Origin: JBGTGT01 sp051439375
Lineage (GTDB): Bacteria; Cyanobacteriota; Cyanobacteriia; Cyanobacteriales; Microcystaceae
Direction: 5' to 3'
DNA: 64,000 nucleotides
Assembly (NCBI GenBank): GCA_051439375.1
Contig: JBFRWB010000239.1
Location: 1-64,000 of the forward strand
Made by a program: the position numbers and the translations under genes. Below are positions 25,828 to 36,072 of this stretch, piece after piece; positions within the stretch are counted from its first letter, which is position 1, and every line of letters starts with the position of its first letter. A model generated the notes under the pieces. It worked only from the letters and a program-made list of their open reading frames with translations. It was not told the origin of the DNA and made no database searches.

Positions 25828-28530
25828 ATGAGTGTAAAGGCAAGCGGTGGAAGTTCCTCAGCCCGTCCTCAACTGTACCAAACTGTTCCTGTTTCTGCCA
25901 TTTCCCAAGCAGAACAACAGGATCGTTTCCTAGCAAAAGGGGAATTGGGTGAATTAGTTGCTTTCTTTCAATCTGGGAGTAAACGGTTGGAAGTGGCGCA
26001 AGTGATTACCGATAACGCTGATTTAATCGTATCCCGTGCGGCTAACCGCATTTTTACCGGGGGATCACCCATGGCTTACTTAGAAAAGCCCCCCGTTGAG
26101 GCCCCCAAAGAGATGGCTATGGCCGGTGCATCAGTGGATACCCGTCGGGCGATGGAATTAGGAAAAGTTACTTACGCAGAAAGTGGCAGCACTGGTGGCG
26201 GTGGCTTGTTTAGTAGTTTAAGATCCGTTTTTCTCTCTTCATCGGGTCCTATTCCCCCCGGTTTTCGTCCTATTAACATTTCTCGCTATGGACCGAGCAA
26301 TATGCAGAAATCCCTACGGGATATGTCTTGGTTCTTGCGTTATGTAACCTATGCAATGGTGGCAGGTGATCCGAGTATTATTGTAGTAAATACTAGAGGA
26401 CTACGGGAAATCATCGAAAGAGCCTGTTCCACAGATGCGACGATTGTTGCCTTACAGGAAATGAAAGCAGCCTCTAAAGATTATTTTCGACGGGATGAAG
26501 CAGGATTAGAGCTTGTTAATCAATATTTTGACGTTTTAATTACTGAATTTAAAGCCCCCACTCCCGCCACAAAATTACGGCAACGTCCTTCAAACGATCA
26601 GCAAGGGTTAGAATTGCCCCAAAGCTACTTTAATGCGGCAGAAAAACGGCAAAAATTCGTAATGAAGCCTGGTTTATCTACTTCTGAGAAAAACGAAGTC
26701 GTTAAAGCAGCCTACCGTCAACTATTTGAACGGGATATTACCCGCGCCTATAGTCAATCGATTTCTTACTTAGAATCTCAGGTGAAAAACGGCGACATCT
26801 CCATGAAAGAGTTTGTCCGTCGTCTGTGTAAATCTCCCCTTTATCGGCAACAATTTTTTGAACCTTTCATTAATAGTCGGGCGTTAGAGTTAGCTTTCCG
26901 TCATATCTTAGGACGAGGGCCGAGTTCCCGTGAGGAAGTTCAGCAATACTTCTCTATTATCTCTAATGGTGGACTGCCTGCCATTGTCGATGCTTTGGTC
27001 GATTCTCAAGAATACGCTGACTACTTCGGAGAAGAAACCGTACCTTACATCCGAGGATTGGGTCAAGAAGCTCAAGAATGTCGCAACTGGGGGATGCAGC
27101 AAGACCTATTTAACTATAGTGCGCCGTTCCGCAAAGTTCCTCAATTTATCACCACTTTTGCTAAATACAATCAACCTTTACCAGATCAGCACGTTTACGG
27201 TTCAGGAAATGACCCCTTAGAGATTCAATTTGGCGCAATTTTCCCGAAAGAAACCCGTAATCCTAGTAATCGTCCTGCACCTTTTAGCAAAGACACCAAA
27301 CGGATTCTGATTCACCGTGGCCCCGGTATTAATAACCAAAACAGTAATCCTAGCGCACGGGGTGAATTTCCGGGTAGCTTAGGACCCAAGGTTTTTCGCC
27401 TTAATAACGAACTCCCCGGTGTTAGTAACGGTAGTAGCGTCAAATACGGAGAAAGTTCCACCCAAGCGATTATTTTGGCTGCTTATCGTCAAGTTATTGG
27501 CTTTGTTCCCTACCAAGGACAACGACAGTCATCGGCGGAAAACAAGCTAGAAAATGGGGATATTTCCATTCGGGAATTTATTAAACTCATTGCCAAATCT
27601 GATGCGTTTCGTCAACGGTATTGGACTCCTCATTATGTGGTTAAAGCGATCGAATATATTCATCGTCGCCTGTTAGGTCGTCCTACTTATGGTCGTAAGG
27701 AAATGAATGCTTTCTTTGATCTCTGTTCTAAGAAAGGGTTCTATGCTTTGATTGATGCCATTGTGGATAGCCAAGAATATACAGAGGCCTTTGGAGAAGA
27801 TACCATTCCCTATGAACGGTATGTTACCCCTGCCGGAATGCAGTTACGCATGGCACGGCCGGGTAACCTACGGGATGACTTTGGTAAGCTAGTTAAACCA
27901 GAGACTGCGCCTCGCTTTGTGGAATTGGGACAAAGCGCACAACGGGGTGAGTTAGAGGTTCAAACTCGCATTGGACAAGGGGTTAGTACCCAACGACAAC
28001 AAACCAAACGCTTTAAACTCCTCTCGACAGTGGATAAAGTGGCGGTTAAAAATACCATTCGTGCAGCGTACCGTCAAATCTTTGAACGGGATCTTGATCC
28101 TTACATCATTCAAGCAGAATTTACGTCTCTTGAAAGTAAGCTGGGTAACGGCGAAATCACCGTTAAGGAGTTTATTGAAGGGTTAGGTTGTTCTGATCTT
28201 TATGTCAAAGAGTTTTATGCACCTTATCCTAATACGAAGGTGATTGAATTGGGAACGAAACATTTCTTAGGTCGTGCGCCTTTAAATCAGCGTGAAATCC
28301 AGAAATATAACCAAATTCTAGCGAAAAAAGGAATTCGTGCCTTTATTCGCTCGATGGTGGATAGTACGGAGTATCTCGAATGTTTTGCTGAAGATACTGT
28401 TCCCTATCGTCGTTTCCCCACCCTTCCTGCAGCTAATTTCCCCAATACAGAAAAGCTGTACAACAAGTTAACCAAACAAGATCAAGAGTTGGTTGTTCCT
28501 AGTTTTGAACCAACAGCTTTAAATATCTAA
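25828..28530 (+). CDS. apcE: phycobilisome core-membrane linker LCM
   Basis: 900 residues. The N-terminal phycobiliprotein-like domain (about 20-240) carries the chromophore Cys200 in REIIERACSTDATIVALQEM and is interrupted by a loop (about 75-150). Three Pfam-type linker repeats follow (about 290-410, 550-675, 740-870), each with AAYRQ...FER and FGEDTVPY-like ends. Three repeats predict a three-cylinder core. It anchors the phycobilisome to the thylakoid and acts as terminal energy emitter. Start ATG is preceded by a 250-base leader with repeated elements. It ends in a terminator; no apcA/B follow. Confidence 0.98.
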   Translation: MSVKASGGSSSARPQLYQTVPVSAISQAEQQDRFLAKGELGELVAFFQSGSKRLEVAQVITDNADLIVSRAANRIFTGGSPMAYLEKPPVEAPKEMAMAGASVDTRRAMELGKVTYAESGSTGGGGLFSSLRSVFLSSSGPIPPGFRPINISRYGPSNMQKSLRDMSWFLRYVTYAMVAGDPSIIVVNTRGLREIIERACSTDATIVALQEMKAASKDYFRRDEAGLELVNQYFDVLITEFKAPTPATKLRQRPSNDQQGLELPQSYFNAAEKRQKFVMKPGLSTSEKNEVVKAAYRQLFERDITRAYSQSISYLESQVKNGDISMKEFVRRLCKSPLYRQQFFEPFINSRALELAFRHILGRGPSSREEVQQYFSIISNGGLPAIVDALVDSQEYADYFGEETVPYIRGLGQEAQECRNWGMQQDLFNYSAPFRKVPQFITTFAKYNQPLPDQHVYGSGNDPLEIQFGAIFPKETRNPSNRPAPFSKDTKRILIHRGPGINNQNSNPSARGEFPGSLGPKVFRLNNELPGVSNGSSVKYGESSTQAIILAAYRQVIGFVPYQGQRQSSAENKLENGDISIREFIKLIAKSDAFRQRYWTPHYVVKAIEYIHRRLLGRPTYGRKEMNAFFDLCSKKGFYALIDAIVDSQEYTEAFGEDTIPYERYVTPAGMQLRMARPGNLRDDFGKLVKPETAPRFVELGQSAQRGELEVQTRIGQGVSTQRQQTKRFKLLSTVDKVAVKNTIRAAYRQIFERDLDPYIIQAEFTSLESKLGNGEITVKEFIEGLGCSDLYVKEFYAPYPNTKVIELGTKHFLGRAPLNQREIQKYNQILAKKGIRAFIRSMVDSTEYLECFAEDTVPYRRFPTLPAANFPNTEKLYNKLTKQDQELVVPSFEPTALNI

Positions 28531-28566
28531 GCTAAGCCATCGATGATGGTAATATTAATTTGATAA

Positions 28567-28598
28567 GGCGCAATTTAATTGATTGCGTCTTTTTTATT
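28567..28598 (+). terminator. apcE intrinsic terminator
   Basis: GGCGCAAT and ATTGCGTC pair (8 bp, one G-U) around a 7-base loop, followed by TTTTTT. It starts about 36 bases after the apcE stop. Confidence 0.8.
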
Positions 28599-28606
28599 TT
28601 TAATTC

Positions 28607-29446
28607 CTAATTTTTAATTGGAGCGAAGCGACTGACCCATATTGCTAACAAGCCTAAGAATAACAGTCCCATTATACCTGCTAAGGGATTGCGATCAATC
28701 CCAATAATCCAAGGATGAATTTTATCAGAATAGGTGACTAATTGACCCACATTAAAGATATAATAACCCCACACTAAACCGCCATGAATTCCCATACTTA
28801 AACCTAGATTATTATTTTTTTTGCGTTTTGACCAAACAAGAATTAAGCCTAATAAAACGAGTGCTGGAAATTGAGGAAAGGTGCGTTTAATTTCGCTTAA
28901 AGGTTTGATAAAGTGGAGACTGGCAAAGATAATTGCATTTAACCAAAGACTTAGTTTTAAAGGGTAATCTTTTTCTAATTCAGTTAACATCCAACCACGA
29001 AAAAATACCTCTTCTGCAAAAGCGATCGCAGTTGCACTTAGTCCGCCTTCTAATACTATTTTTAAGAGAAAAAATGGAGATCCCTGTAATTGAATCCAGC
29101 CTAACATAGCTTCGGTGATAAATAAAGCATAAGTAAAAGTTAAGCCAACACTTAAGCCTTGTAAATAGGTGATTCCTGTTTTTCTTTTGAGTGTTAATCC
29201 ATAATAGCCTAACCATTGAGGGGTTTTAATAACCCATTGATTCCATATTTTGAGTAGAATTAAAAATTTGATATATAATAATCCCATCGTTAAAATAGTA
29301 ACTAAGTTGGGATCGTTAGGAATAGCTAGATAAATGGGAATAGCGAAGGGTAACCAAATTACAATTAAGCAAGCTAAAAAGAGTCCCATTCGCACAAAAA
29401 CGGGATAAGATTCGACCTTTACTAAATGCTTAAAAACGACGTTCAT
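28607..29446 (-). CDS. CPBP intramembrane metalloprotease
   Basis: 279 residues from the ATG giving MNVVFKHLVKVES; this start overlaps the tamB stop by 17 bases, suggesting translational coupling. The CAAX-protease/bacteriocin-processing (CPBP) motifs are in place: AEEVFFRGWML, FASLHF and SMGIHGGLVWG, supplying the Glu and His residues. Seven to eight hydrophobic segments are visible. It would cleave membrane proteins in the plane of the plasma or thylakoid membrane; the substrate is unknown. Longer frames upstream lie inside tamB and are unlikely. Confidence 0.85.
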   Translation of the reverse strand: MNVVFKHLVKVESYPVFVRMGLFLACLIVIWLPFAIPIYLAIPNDPNLVTILTMGLLYIKFLILLKIWNQWVIKTPQWLGYYGLTLKRKTGITYLQGLSVGLTFTYALFITEAMLGWIQLQGSPFFLLKIVLEGGLSATAIAFAEEVFFRGWMLTELEKDYPLKLSLWLNAIIFASLHFIKPLSEIKRTFPQFPALVLLGLILVWSKRKKNNNLGLSMGIHGGLVWGYYIFNVGQLVTYSDKIHPWIIGIDRNPLAGIMGLLFLGLLAIWVSRFAPIKN

Positions 29447-32400
29447 ATTCAATAACTCCTCGACTATCATCGTCAAAATTACTCGATCCTCGCAATAATA
29501 TTTTATCATTTAAACGGTAACGAATACCCAATTGAGGAGCTTGATTTGTATTCAGAATCTTAAGAATGGAAAGGGAAATATCATCAGTTAAATCAAGTCC
29601 TGCTTCTGCTGCAATTCCTAATTGAGAGGAACTAATTCTGCTTTCTTCACTAATAATTTGGGTCGGAAAAATACGAAATTCGCTTAATCCTAACGCAGAT
29701 CCAATTTCACCGGGGACTGTTCCTAATACAGCAGAACCAGCTAAATTAGCTAATCCAATTGTTGTATTCTCCTGATTTTCTAAATTCGCTAAACTTCCGC
29801 CTAAAAGAACAAAAATCTCCCTTTTACTTCGTTTAGGGTCGCTATTAAGACTAATTACGTCTTCAAGCTGACTAGCATACCCTTCAACCTTAGCTTGAAC
29901 ACGCACTGTCTGCAAGCTGTTACGATTTGCAGTAAAGGGATCATCAATTTCTGAGGAAAGAGGATCTCTTCTGACGGTATTTTGGGTTGTTTCAGTCGCA
30001 GAAGTGACAAGATTGAGATTAAGATAGGGATCAAGTCCTCTTTTTGGGAAAAACCGCACGGTATTGTTATTTCCCAACAATTGAAGCTGACTTGCTAGTA
30101 AGTTAACCTGTCCTCTGGTAAGGTTAATTTGACCACTCGGTTGAGGGTTATTCACTGTTCCTTCTAGCATAATATTCCCTGTTGCAGTAAAGCTAAGAAT
30201 GGGGTGTCTTAGAATCCTAATATTTTCTTCTAAGCTTAATTGAAGTTGATTAAATTGAGCAAATTCAGCAGGTTTACAGTCAGAATTTGCAGTGTTTTCT
30301 GGCGATAAATTGTCTTGGATTGTAGGTGTTTTTCCTTGACTCAAGATATAATTTGGTTTATTCACATCGATTTTTTGGGATTGAGAGAGTGAAGCGTTAG
30401 AAGATTGATCCACAGTACAGTTGACTGTCTGGGTTTGTTGCTGACTAATTAGAGTATCACTCAGCAAAATTTCTCCATCATAAAGCTGAATATTTCCCCC
30501 AATTTTGGGTTTAGAAATTGTCCCTGTAATATCTAATTGTCCTTTAACTCCTCCTTCGTAGAAGTTGGGGAAATTAAAGGCCAAGTTGTTTAAGGTTAAA
30601 GTCAAAGGGTTAATATCTGGTAAAGGTTGACGGAGGGGTAATGATCCTAAAAGACTTATCTTTCCATCACTGAATTGTCCAGTTAATTCTCTAACTTCGA
30701 TCCGATCTAGTGTTAGATCAATTAGGCCATTAACTTGGGTTAAGGGTTTTTCTGGTATTAGTGAAGACTGTAGGATTCCATTTTCAATGGTGATTTGTCC
30801 GATTCCATCTATTTGTCGAATTTGTTGAGTTTTGGGATTAATATTTCCCTTCACTTTTAAATTGATATCTCCTTTTCCGTTTTCCCAGATTAACTGTTCT
30901 TGAGTCAGAATATTTAATAAAGCAAATCCTTGATTTTGAATTCTTAGATTAATTTCAAATTCTTCATCAGTTGGTTTGTAATTAGCAAAGGGAAGTTGAT
31001 AGGGAAGTGTTCCAGCAATTAAAATAGCATCTGCTTGATTATCAAAAATACTATTAACTGTGAAGTTTAATTTTGAATTTTGATAGTCAAATGTACCCGT
31101 TGTTTGACGCAATTCCCCTTGATAAAGGGTTAGATTATCAAGGGTAATTATCCCTTTAGCCGAAGGATTATATCGACTTCCTTCTAAGCTTATAGAAGCA
31201 TTTATAAAACCTTCAATTGGCCAATCATTGGAAACATTAACCAAACTAGAAAAAGGAGTTAAAGGAACATTATAGATTTGTAGTTGACCTTTTTGATATT
31301 TTTCAGAAAATTGTCCTTCAATTGCTAAAAAACTTTGTCCTAATCTAAGTTCTAAAGGTTTAAGGATTAATGTTTCATTTTGCCAATTTCCTTGTAGTTG
31401 CAAAGTGTCTAATTCCCATTCTCCCCATTTCCATTGACTTCCTAAAAGATTAAAACTCGCTTCAATATTAGAATTAGGTGTTGTTTTTAATGCTAATGTT
31501 CCTGTAACTTGACCTTGGAGATCGCTTAATGGAGGAATTTTATTTGTCTCAGACTCTAACTGTTTTTTATCTTCAATTTCTTCTAAAACTTTTTGAAAGG
31601 TTTCTAGTTGTTCTTTCAAGTTTCCTTGAGATACTCCTGCTTCTGCAACAGTGTCAGGATCAGCATATAAATCAGCCGCTTTTCCGTATTGTGGAGCGTT
31701 TAATCTTCGAGTAAAATCAGAAAGTTCAAATAAATGAAACGTAGTGAGAATATCTTCGATTGTTCCTTGAGAAATCTCAATATTCGCTTCAATGGTTGGT
31801 TGAGAATCTACTAAGTTAATATTAGCATCAAAGTCATAGTAACTATTGGCTGTTATGAGTTGACTATTGCGTAACATTAACTGGTTATTAATATAATGAA
31901 GATCGCTCGTTAATTTTTCTCCTGTTACCCAATCAAGTTGTGGTTGCTGAATCGTTACTTTTTTACCAATAACAGAAAAATCATCTAGGTTAATCGTAAA
32001 ATTTCCTGATACATTTCCTGTTATATGATCAGATAATTGAGATAAGGAAGGTTTTTTGATTGCTAGTAACTGTTTAACCAAAGATAAGGGAAGATTTTGA
32101 CTTTCTATATACAGTTGATTTTCTTGTTTTATTCCTTCGATTTCCAAGTTTTGTTGACGCAAAGAAACAGTAAGGGGTTGATAATTTTGGTCTAATTTTA
32201 GGTCAATTTTATCGTTTAATCCTGCTAGGATAAGTTGTATTCCTTGACTGTTGCTTGTAATCTGTCCTTCTAAGGCTTTTTCAAAGGCTAAAGCTGGTAA
32301 AGTCAAATTGATAAGCGCAATTTCACCATTTAATTTAGGCTGTTTAATCTCTCCATCAATTGTTCCCTTAAATTCTGCTTTTCCACTGTAGTCATTGGGG

Positions 32401-34979
32401 TTAATCGTGTCTGGTAAGGGGAATTGATTAAGATGAATATCCGAAGCACTAACTCGTAAATTAATCGATTGAATAGCATTATCAGGATCAGAGATTAAGC
32501 GATCACTATCAACCCTAATCGTTCCTTTTCCCTCAAAATTATTACCCGTTGCTTGTACAATTTCTAATTGTTGATTTTGCCAATTAAAAAGAGTTGTTAA
32601 TGGATGATTAATTATTCCAATTCCCTGGGAAAGACTGACGTTTCCTGTTGCAGTGATAGTACTGGGATTTAGGTTTTCTAAGTTTCCTACTAGGGTAATA
32701 TTTCCATTTAGGTTTCCTTTTAACTGCTGAGAAATAGCTGATAACTCTAATTGATACGGGTTAACTTCCCCCATAAATTTTCCTTGAGAAATTTTCAGAG
32801 AATTAAGATTTATTCCTCCCTGTGTTAGTGCAATATTTCCCCTTCCTTTTCCTTCAAGTGAAGGAATTATGTTATCTACTTGTCCTATCAACTGAAATTG
32901 ACCCGAAAAATTCCCTTTTGCAAAGTCAGGTAACTGGGGAAAAATTTCCATTAAGGGTAAACTATCCATATTAATAATAGTCTTCCATTTTCCTTGAGAT
33001 AGGGAAAACTCCTGAGATTTAATTGTTCCATTAGCTAGGGTTAATGTTCCATTTCCCGTCGCTTCCAAGCTAGTTAATATATCGTCCACTGTTCCTTTAG
33101 CTGCTACCTTTCCTTGCAGTTTTCCCTGCAATGAGGAAGACATTTGGGGTAAAATTTGTTGTGCTTGAAGCTGATCAAAACTAAATATTCCCCACCAATT
33201 CCCTTGAGAGAGATTGATCTGAGTTCCTCTAATGATCCCACCTGCAAATGTTAAGGTAGATGTTCCTTGTAAGTCAATATTATTGATGTCAATCTTCTCA
33301 CTGTTACCCCTTAAAATGAACTGTCCATTTAAGTGATCGCTCGATTGTATCTTGTTATGGGAAATAGGAAGAGCCTGTAAAGAAATATCGGATAAATTAG
33401 CGTTAGCAGACCATGTTTGCTGGTCATAATAGAATTGTTCAACCTTAACTCTTCCCTTTGCTACTGTTAGATTTCCTTCTCCTTGAATCGTTAAACTATC
33501 GGTTTGTTGAAAAGTTCCTTTTACTATTGCATTTGCAGCTATCAAGTTAGTTTCTAAGGGAAGCGTTTGATTATAACCAGCTAACAAAGTATTCGCTGCA
33601 AGATTTTCTAAACTAATCTCAAATCCATAATTAGTTCCTTGAGTAATTATTTGTTCTCCGCTTTTAATTGTATCTAAATTAATCAGTCCTTGTCCTTGAA
33701 TTTTCCCTCCAACGGTTGGTTTTGCAATAAATTGATTCACCCTCACATTAGTCTGATGAACATCAAGATTTGCTTGGAATTGATTTAGGGTTAAGCGATC
33801 TATTTGTATGGGTTTAGTTGCAATTGAATCTACGTTAATGATAGGATTGAGAGGATTCCCTTTAATTTGGACCAAATTTTTAATCTCTCCATTAAGGGGA
33901 AAAGAAACTTTAGGTAAAGCTAAGGATTGAACAATTTGAGAAATAGCAATCGGTTCAGTACGAACTTTAACATCCAGTCCCTTTTGAGGATGTAAATTAC
34001 CTGTAATTGTTCCTTTAATTTTATTTAAGTTTCCTGTCACTTGATCAAAATAAATCTCTTCTCCTCGAAATAATAAGTGTCCCTGAACTTGACTTAAAGG
34101 TTGGGATAGTTGGGGTAAAGATGCAGTAACTTGATTAAGGGTAGCTGTTCCTCTAATTTGGGGTAATTGTTGATAGGTTGAGTGAAGCGTTAAATTAGTA
34201 TGAATTGTTCCTGATTGTAACTCCAAAGGAAGTGCGATCGCTTGTTGTAATTCACGCACAGGAAGATGAGTTCCTTGAATCGCAAACTTAGCAATTTGTT
34301 GTGGTAAATTAGCTGAACCACTAACCCTTAATTCTCCCTGTTGAATCTGACTATCAATGTTAAAATCAATCGAAGTAAATTGAGAATTTACAAATAACTG
34401 ACCATTGTTTTTTTCTAATTCAATCTGCGGTTGTAATTCCCCGTTGTGAGATTGAAAGACTAAATTAACGGTTGCATTTTTCCATGTTAAACTTTGAAGA
34501 TTGACAGGATGATTTTCCCCTAAGCGATCAAAAGGAGTTTGTAACCATTCCCCTTGCTGACTTTGTTCTATATATAAATTAGGTTCAATTGCTGTTACTT
34601 TAATTTTTAATTTTCCCTTACTTAAATAAACCCACGGATTATAGTTTATAGTTAACGCTTTCATTGATACCTTAGCTGAATCATCTCCAATAGGTAAGAT
34701 TTCAGTCTCACTAAAACTAACCTTATTTAAGGTAACGTATTTCATCTCTCCTAATTTAACAGGACGATTGAGAAAATTAGCTAATTCTGCTTCTACCCTT
34801 GTCGGTAATTCTTGTTGGAGATAAAACCATCCATAGACTAAACTTCCTCCTAACCCTAAGCAAAGTCCACTGGCCATTCCCCAGAAAGTTTTTCTTCTCC
34901 ATAAAGGAGTTTTTTGTGTCTGAAGGGGACATAAGGTTAGATCTTCTGGTGATTCTCCACACTGGGAAGGTTCAGTCAT
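29430..34979 (-). CDS. tamB: TamB/Tic236-like translocation and assembly module protein
   Basis: 1849 residues. Residues about 30-55 form one N-terminal membrane anchor (WGMASGLCLGLGGSLVYGWF). A very long beta-rich region of short repeats (GxLxGxxxLxG-type) follows, and the C-terminal 400 residues are the TamB/DUF490 domain with EGYASQLEDVISLNSDPKRS, EIFVLLGGSLANLE and a terminal RYRLNDKILLRGSS...VIEYERRF. It spans the periplasm to the outer membrane, carrying lipids or aiding outer-membrane protein assembly with an Omp85 partner, which is not in the window. It is the counterpart of chloroplast Tic236. The CPBP gene is coupled to it. Confidence 0.93.
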   Translation of the reverse strand: MTEPSQCGESPEDLTLCPLQTQKTPLWRRKTFWGMASGLCLGLGGSLVYGWFYLQQELPTRVEAELANFLNRPVKLGEMKYVTLNKVSFSETEILPIGDDSAKVSMKALTINYNPWVYLSKGKLKIKVTAIEPNLYIEQSQQGEWLQTPFDRLGENHPVNLQSLTWKNATVNLVFQSHNGELQPQIELEKNNGQLFVNSQFTSIDFNIDSQIQQGELRVSGSANLPQQIAKFAIQGTHLPVRELQQAIALPLELQSGTIHTNLTLHSTYQQLPQIRGTATLNQVTASLPQLSQPLSQVQGHLLFRGEEIYFDQVTGNLNKIKGTITGNLHPQKGLDVKVRTEPIAISQIVQSLALPKVSFPLNGEIKNLVQIKGNPLNPIINVDSIATKPIQIDRLTLNQFQANLDVHQTNVRVNQFIAKPTVGGKIQGQGLINLDTIKSGEQIITQGTNYGFEISLENLAANTLLAGYNQTLPLETNLIAANAIVKGTFQQTDSLTIQGEGNLTVAKGRVKVEQFYYDQQTWSANANLSDISLQALPISHNKIQSSDHLNGQFILRGNSEKIDINNIDLQGTSTLTFAGGIIRGTQINLSQGNWWGIFSFDQLQAQQILPQMSSSLQGKLQGKVAAKGTVDDILTSLEATGNGTLTLANGTIKSQEFSLSQGKWKTIINMDSLPLMEIFPQLPDFAKGNFSGQFQLIGQVDNIIPSLEGKGRGNIALTQGGINLNSLKISQGKFMGEVNPYQLELSAISQQLKGNLNGNITLVGNLENLNPSTITATGNVSLSQGIGIINHPLTTLFNWQNQQLEIVQATGNNFEGKGTIRVDSDRLISDPDNAIQSINLRVSASDIHLNQFPLPDTINPNDYSGKAEFKGTIDGEIKQPKLNGEIALINLTLPALAFEKALEGQITSNSQGIQLILAGLNDKIDLKLDQNYQPLTVSLRQQNLEIEGIKQENQLYIESQNLPLSLVKQLLAIKKPSLSQLSDHITGNVSGNFTINLDDFSVIGKKVTIQQPQLDWVTGEKLTSDLHYINNQLMLRNSQLITANSYYDFDANINLVDSQPTIEANIEISQGTIEDILTTFHLFELSDFTRRLNAPQYGKAADLYADPDTVAEAGVSQGNLKEQLETFQKVLEEIEDKKQLESETNKIPPLSDLQGQVTGTLALKTTPNSNIEASFNLLGSQWKWGEWELDTLQLQGNWQNETLILKPLELRLGQSFLAIEGQFSEKYQKGQLQIYNVPLTPFSSLVNVSNDWPIEGFINASISLEGSRYNPSAKGIITLDNLTLYQGELRQTTGTFDYQNSKLNFTVNSIFDNQADAILIAGTLPYQLPFANYKPTDEEFEINLRIQNQGFALLNILTQEQLIWENGKGDINLKVKGNINPKTQQIRQIDGIGQITIENGILQSSLIPEKPLTQVNGLIDLTLDRIEVRELTGQFSDGKISLLGSLPLRQPLPDINPLTLTLNNLAFNFPNFYEGGVKGQLDITGTISKPKIGGNIQLYDGEILLSDTLISQQQTQTVNCTVDQSSNASLSQSQKIDVNKPNYILSQGKTPTIQDNLSPENTANSDCKPAEFAQFNQLQLSLEENIRILRHPILSFTATGNIMLEGTVNNPQPSGQINLTRGQVNLLASQLQLLGNNNTVRFFPKRGLDPYLNLNLVTSATETTQNTVRRDPLSSEIDDPFTANRNSLQTVRVQAKVEGYASQLEDVISLNSDPKRSKREIFVLLGGSLANLENQENTTIGLANLAGSAVLGTVPGEIGSALGLSEFRIFPTQIISEESRISSSQLGIAAEAGLDLTDDISLSILKILNTNQAPQLGIRYRLNDKILLRGSSNFDDDSRGVIEYERRF

Positions 34980-35007
34980 TGTCGTTTCCTCGAACTCAAC
35001 ACCTTTA

Positions 35008-35042
35008 CAAATTATAAATTATGAGTTGTGAATTATGAATAA
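35008..35042. repeat. heptamer array TGAATTA family, 5 units
   Basis: CAAATTA, TAAATTA, TGAGTTG, TGAATTA, TGAATAA in exact 7-base register, in the gap upstream of tamB. Confidence 0.65.
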
Positions 35043-35171
35043 TAGTTTATTTGCTTCATAAAATACACATAATCTCTAACGCCTAATTCTAGCAAAACAG
35101 AGACTTTGTATCTTAAGTATGACAAGAGATTAGCTTGAAAATTGGTAACGCTTTGCAATTTCCTTACGATG

Positions 35172-36050
35172 TTAAACAGTGGTTAATAAAAAATCTCGTA
35201 TCTCTTGATAGGTTTTTTGAGGACATTCTTCAGGTAAAAAATGACCACAATTGAGAGATTTTCCTTGTACATTGCTTCCCCTTTCCCTCCATAAAGTCAG
35301 AACAGAATATTCCTTGTCAATTACTCCCTTACTTCCCCATAATATTAAGACGGGACAGATTATTTTTTGTTCCCGATCTGAGCGATCATGAATTAAATCA
35401 ATGGTAGCTGAGGCCCGATAATCCTCACAAGTTCCGTGAATGGTGCTTTCTAAGCGAAAATATTTTAAATATTCTTGTATAGTTTCTTCTTTAAAGGTAT
35501 TGGGTTGATCACTCCAACTTTGCAAACAATGACGTAAATAATAATCAGCTTGTGATTGAATGAAAGTTTCAGGAAAGGGATAGGGTTGAATCAAAAAAAA
35601 CCAGTGGTAATAAGCCGTTGCAAACCTTTGGTTAGTGGTACGATACATATCATAAGTCGGTGCAATATCAATTAAGCCTAATTTCTTCACTTTATCCCCA
35701 TGATCTAAGGTTAGACGATGAGCAACCCTAGCCCCTCGATCATGTCCCACAAGGTAAAATTGATCATAGCCTAATTTTTCCATAATTTCCACTTGATCTT
35801 GTGCCATGACCCGCTTACTATAGTTGTCATGGTTTGCTGTTCCTTTAGGTTTAAAACTGTCCCCATATCCCCTTAAATCCGTAGCAATTACGGTAAAATC
35901 TTGTGCTAATAAAGGCGCAATTTTATGCCACATAAAATGGGTTTGAGGATAGCCATGAAGTAGGAGTAAGGGAAACCCTTTACCGCCTTGTACCAAGTTA
36001 AATTCTCCTTGGGAAGTCTTAACTTTATGATTGATAAATCCTGTAATCAT
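35172..36050 (-). CDS. alpha/beta hydrolase, fluoroacetate (haloacetate) dehalogenase-like
   Basis: 292 residues from the ATG giving MITGFINHKVKTS. The fold has HGYPQTHFMWH (oxyanion) and nucleophile D104 in VGHDRGARVAHR, with R105 and R108. D128 and H270 (SLNCGHFLPEEC) complete a triad, and H149-W150 with Y211 match the fluoride pocket. These equal the functional residues of the Rhodopseudomonas fluoroacetate dehalogenase RPA1163 (D110, R111, R114, D134, H155, W156, Y219, H280) with an almost constant offset, as recalled from the literature. Dehalogenation of haloacetates is therefore likely, but related epoxide hydrolases share part of it. The gene lies 22 bases downstream of the HAD gene on the same strand. 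Confidence 0.85.
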   Translation of the reverse strand: MITGFINHKVKTSQGEFNLVQGGKGFPLLLLHGYPQTHFMWHKIAPLLAQDFTVIATDLRGYGDSFKPKGTANHDNYSKRVMAQDQVEIMEKLGYDQFYLVGHDRGARVAHRLTLDHGDKVKKLGLIDIAPTYDMYRTTNQRFATAYYHWFFLIQPYPFPETFIQSQADYYLRHCLQSWSDQPNTFKEETIQEYLKYFRLESTIHGTCEDYRASATIDLIHDRSDREQKIICPVLILWGSKGVIDKEYSVLTLWRERGSNVQGKSLNCGHFLPEECPQKTYQEIRDFLLTTV

Positions 36051-36072
36051 ATTCAATAGTTTATAATTAACG

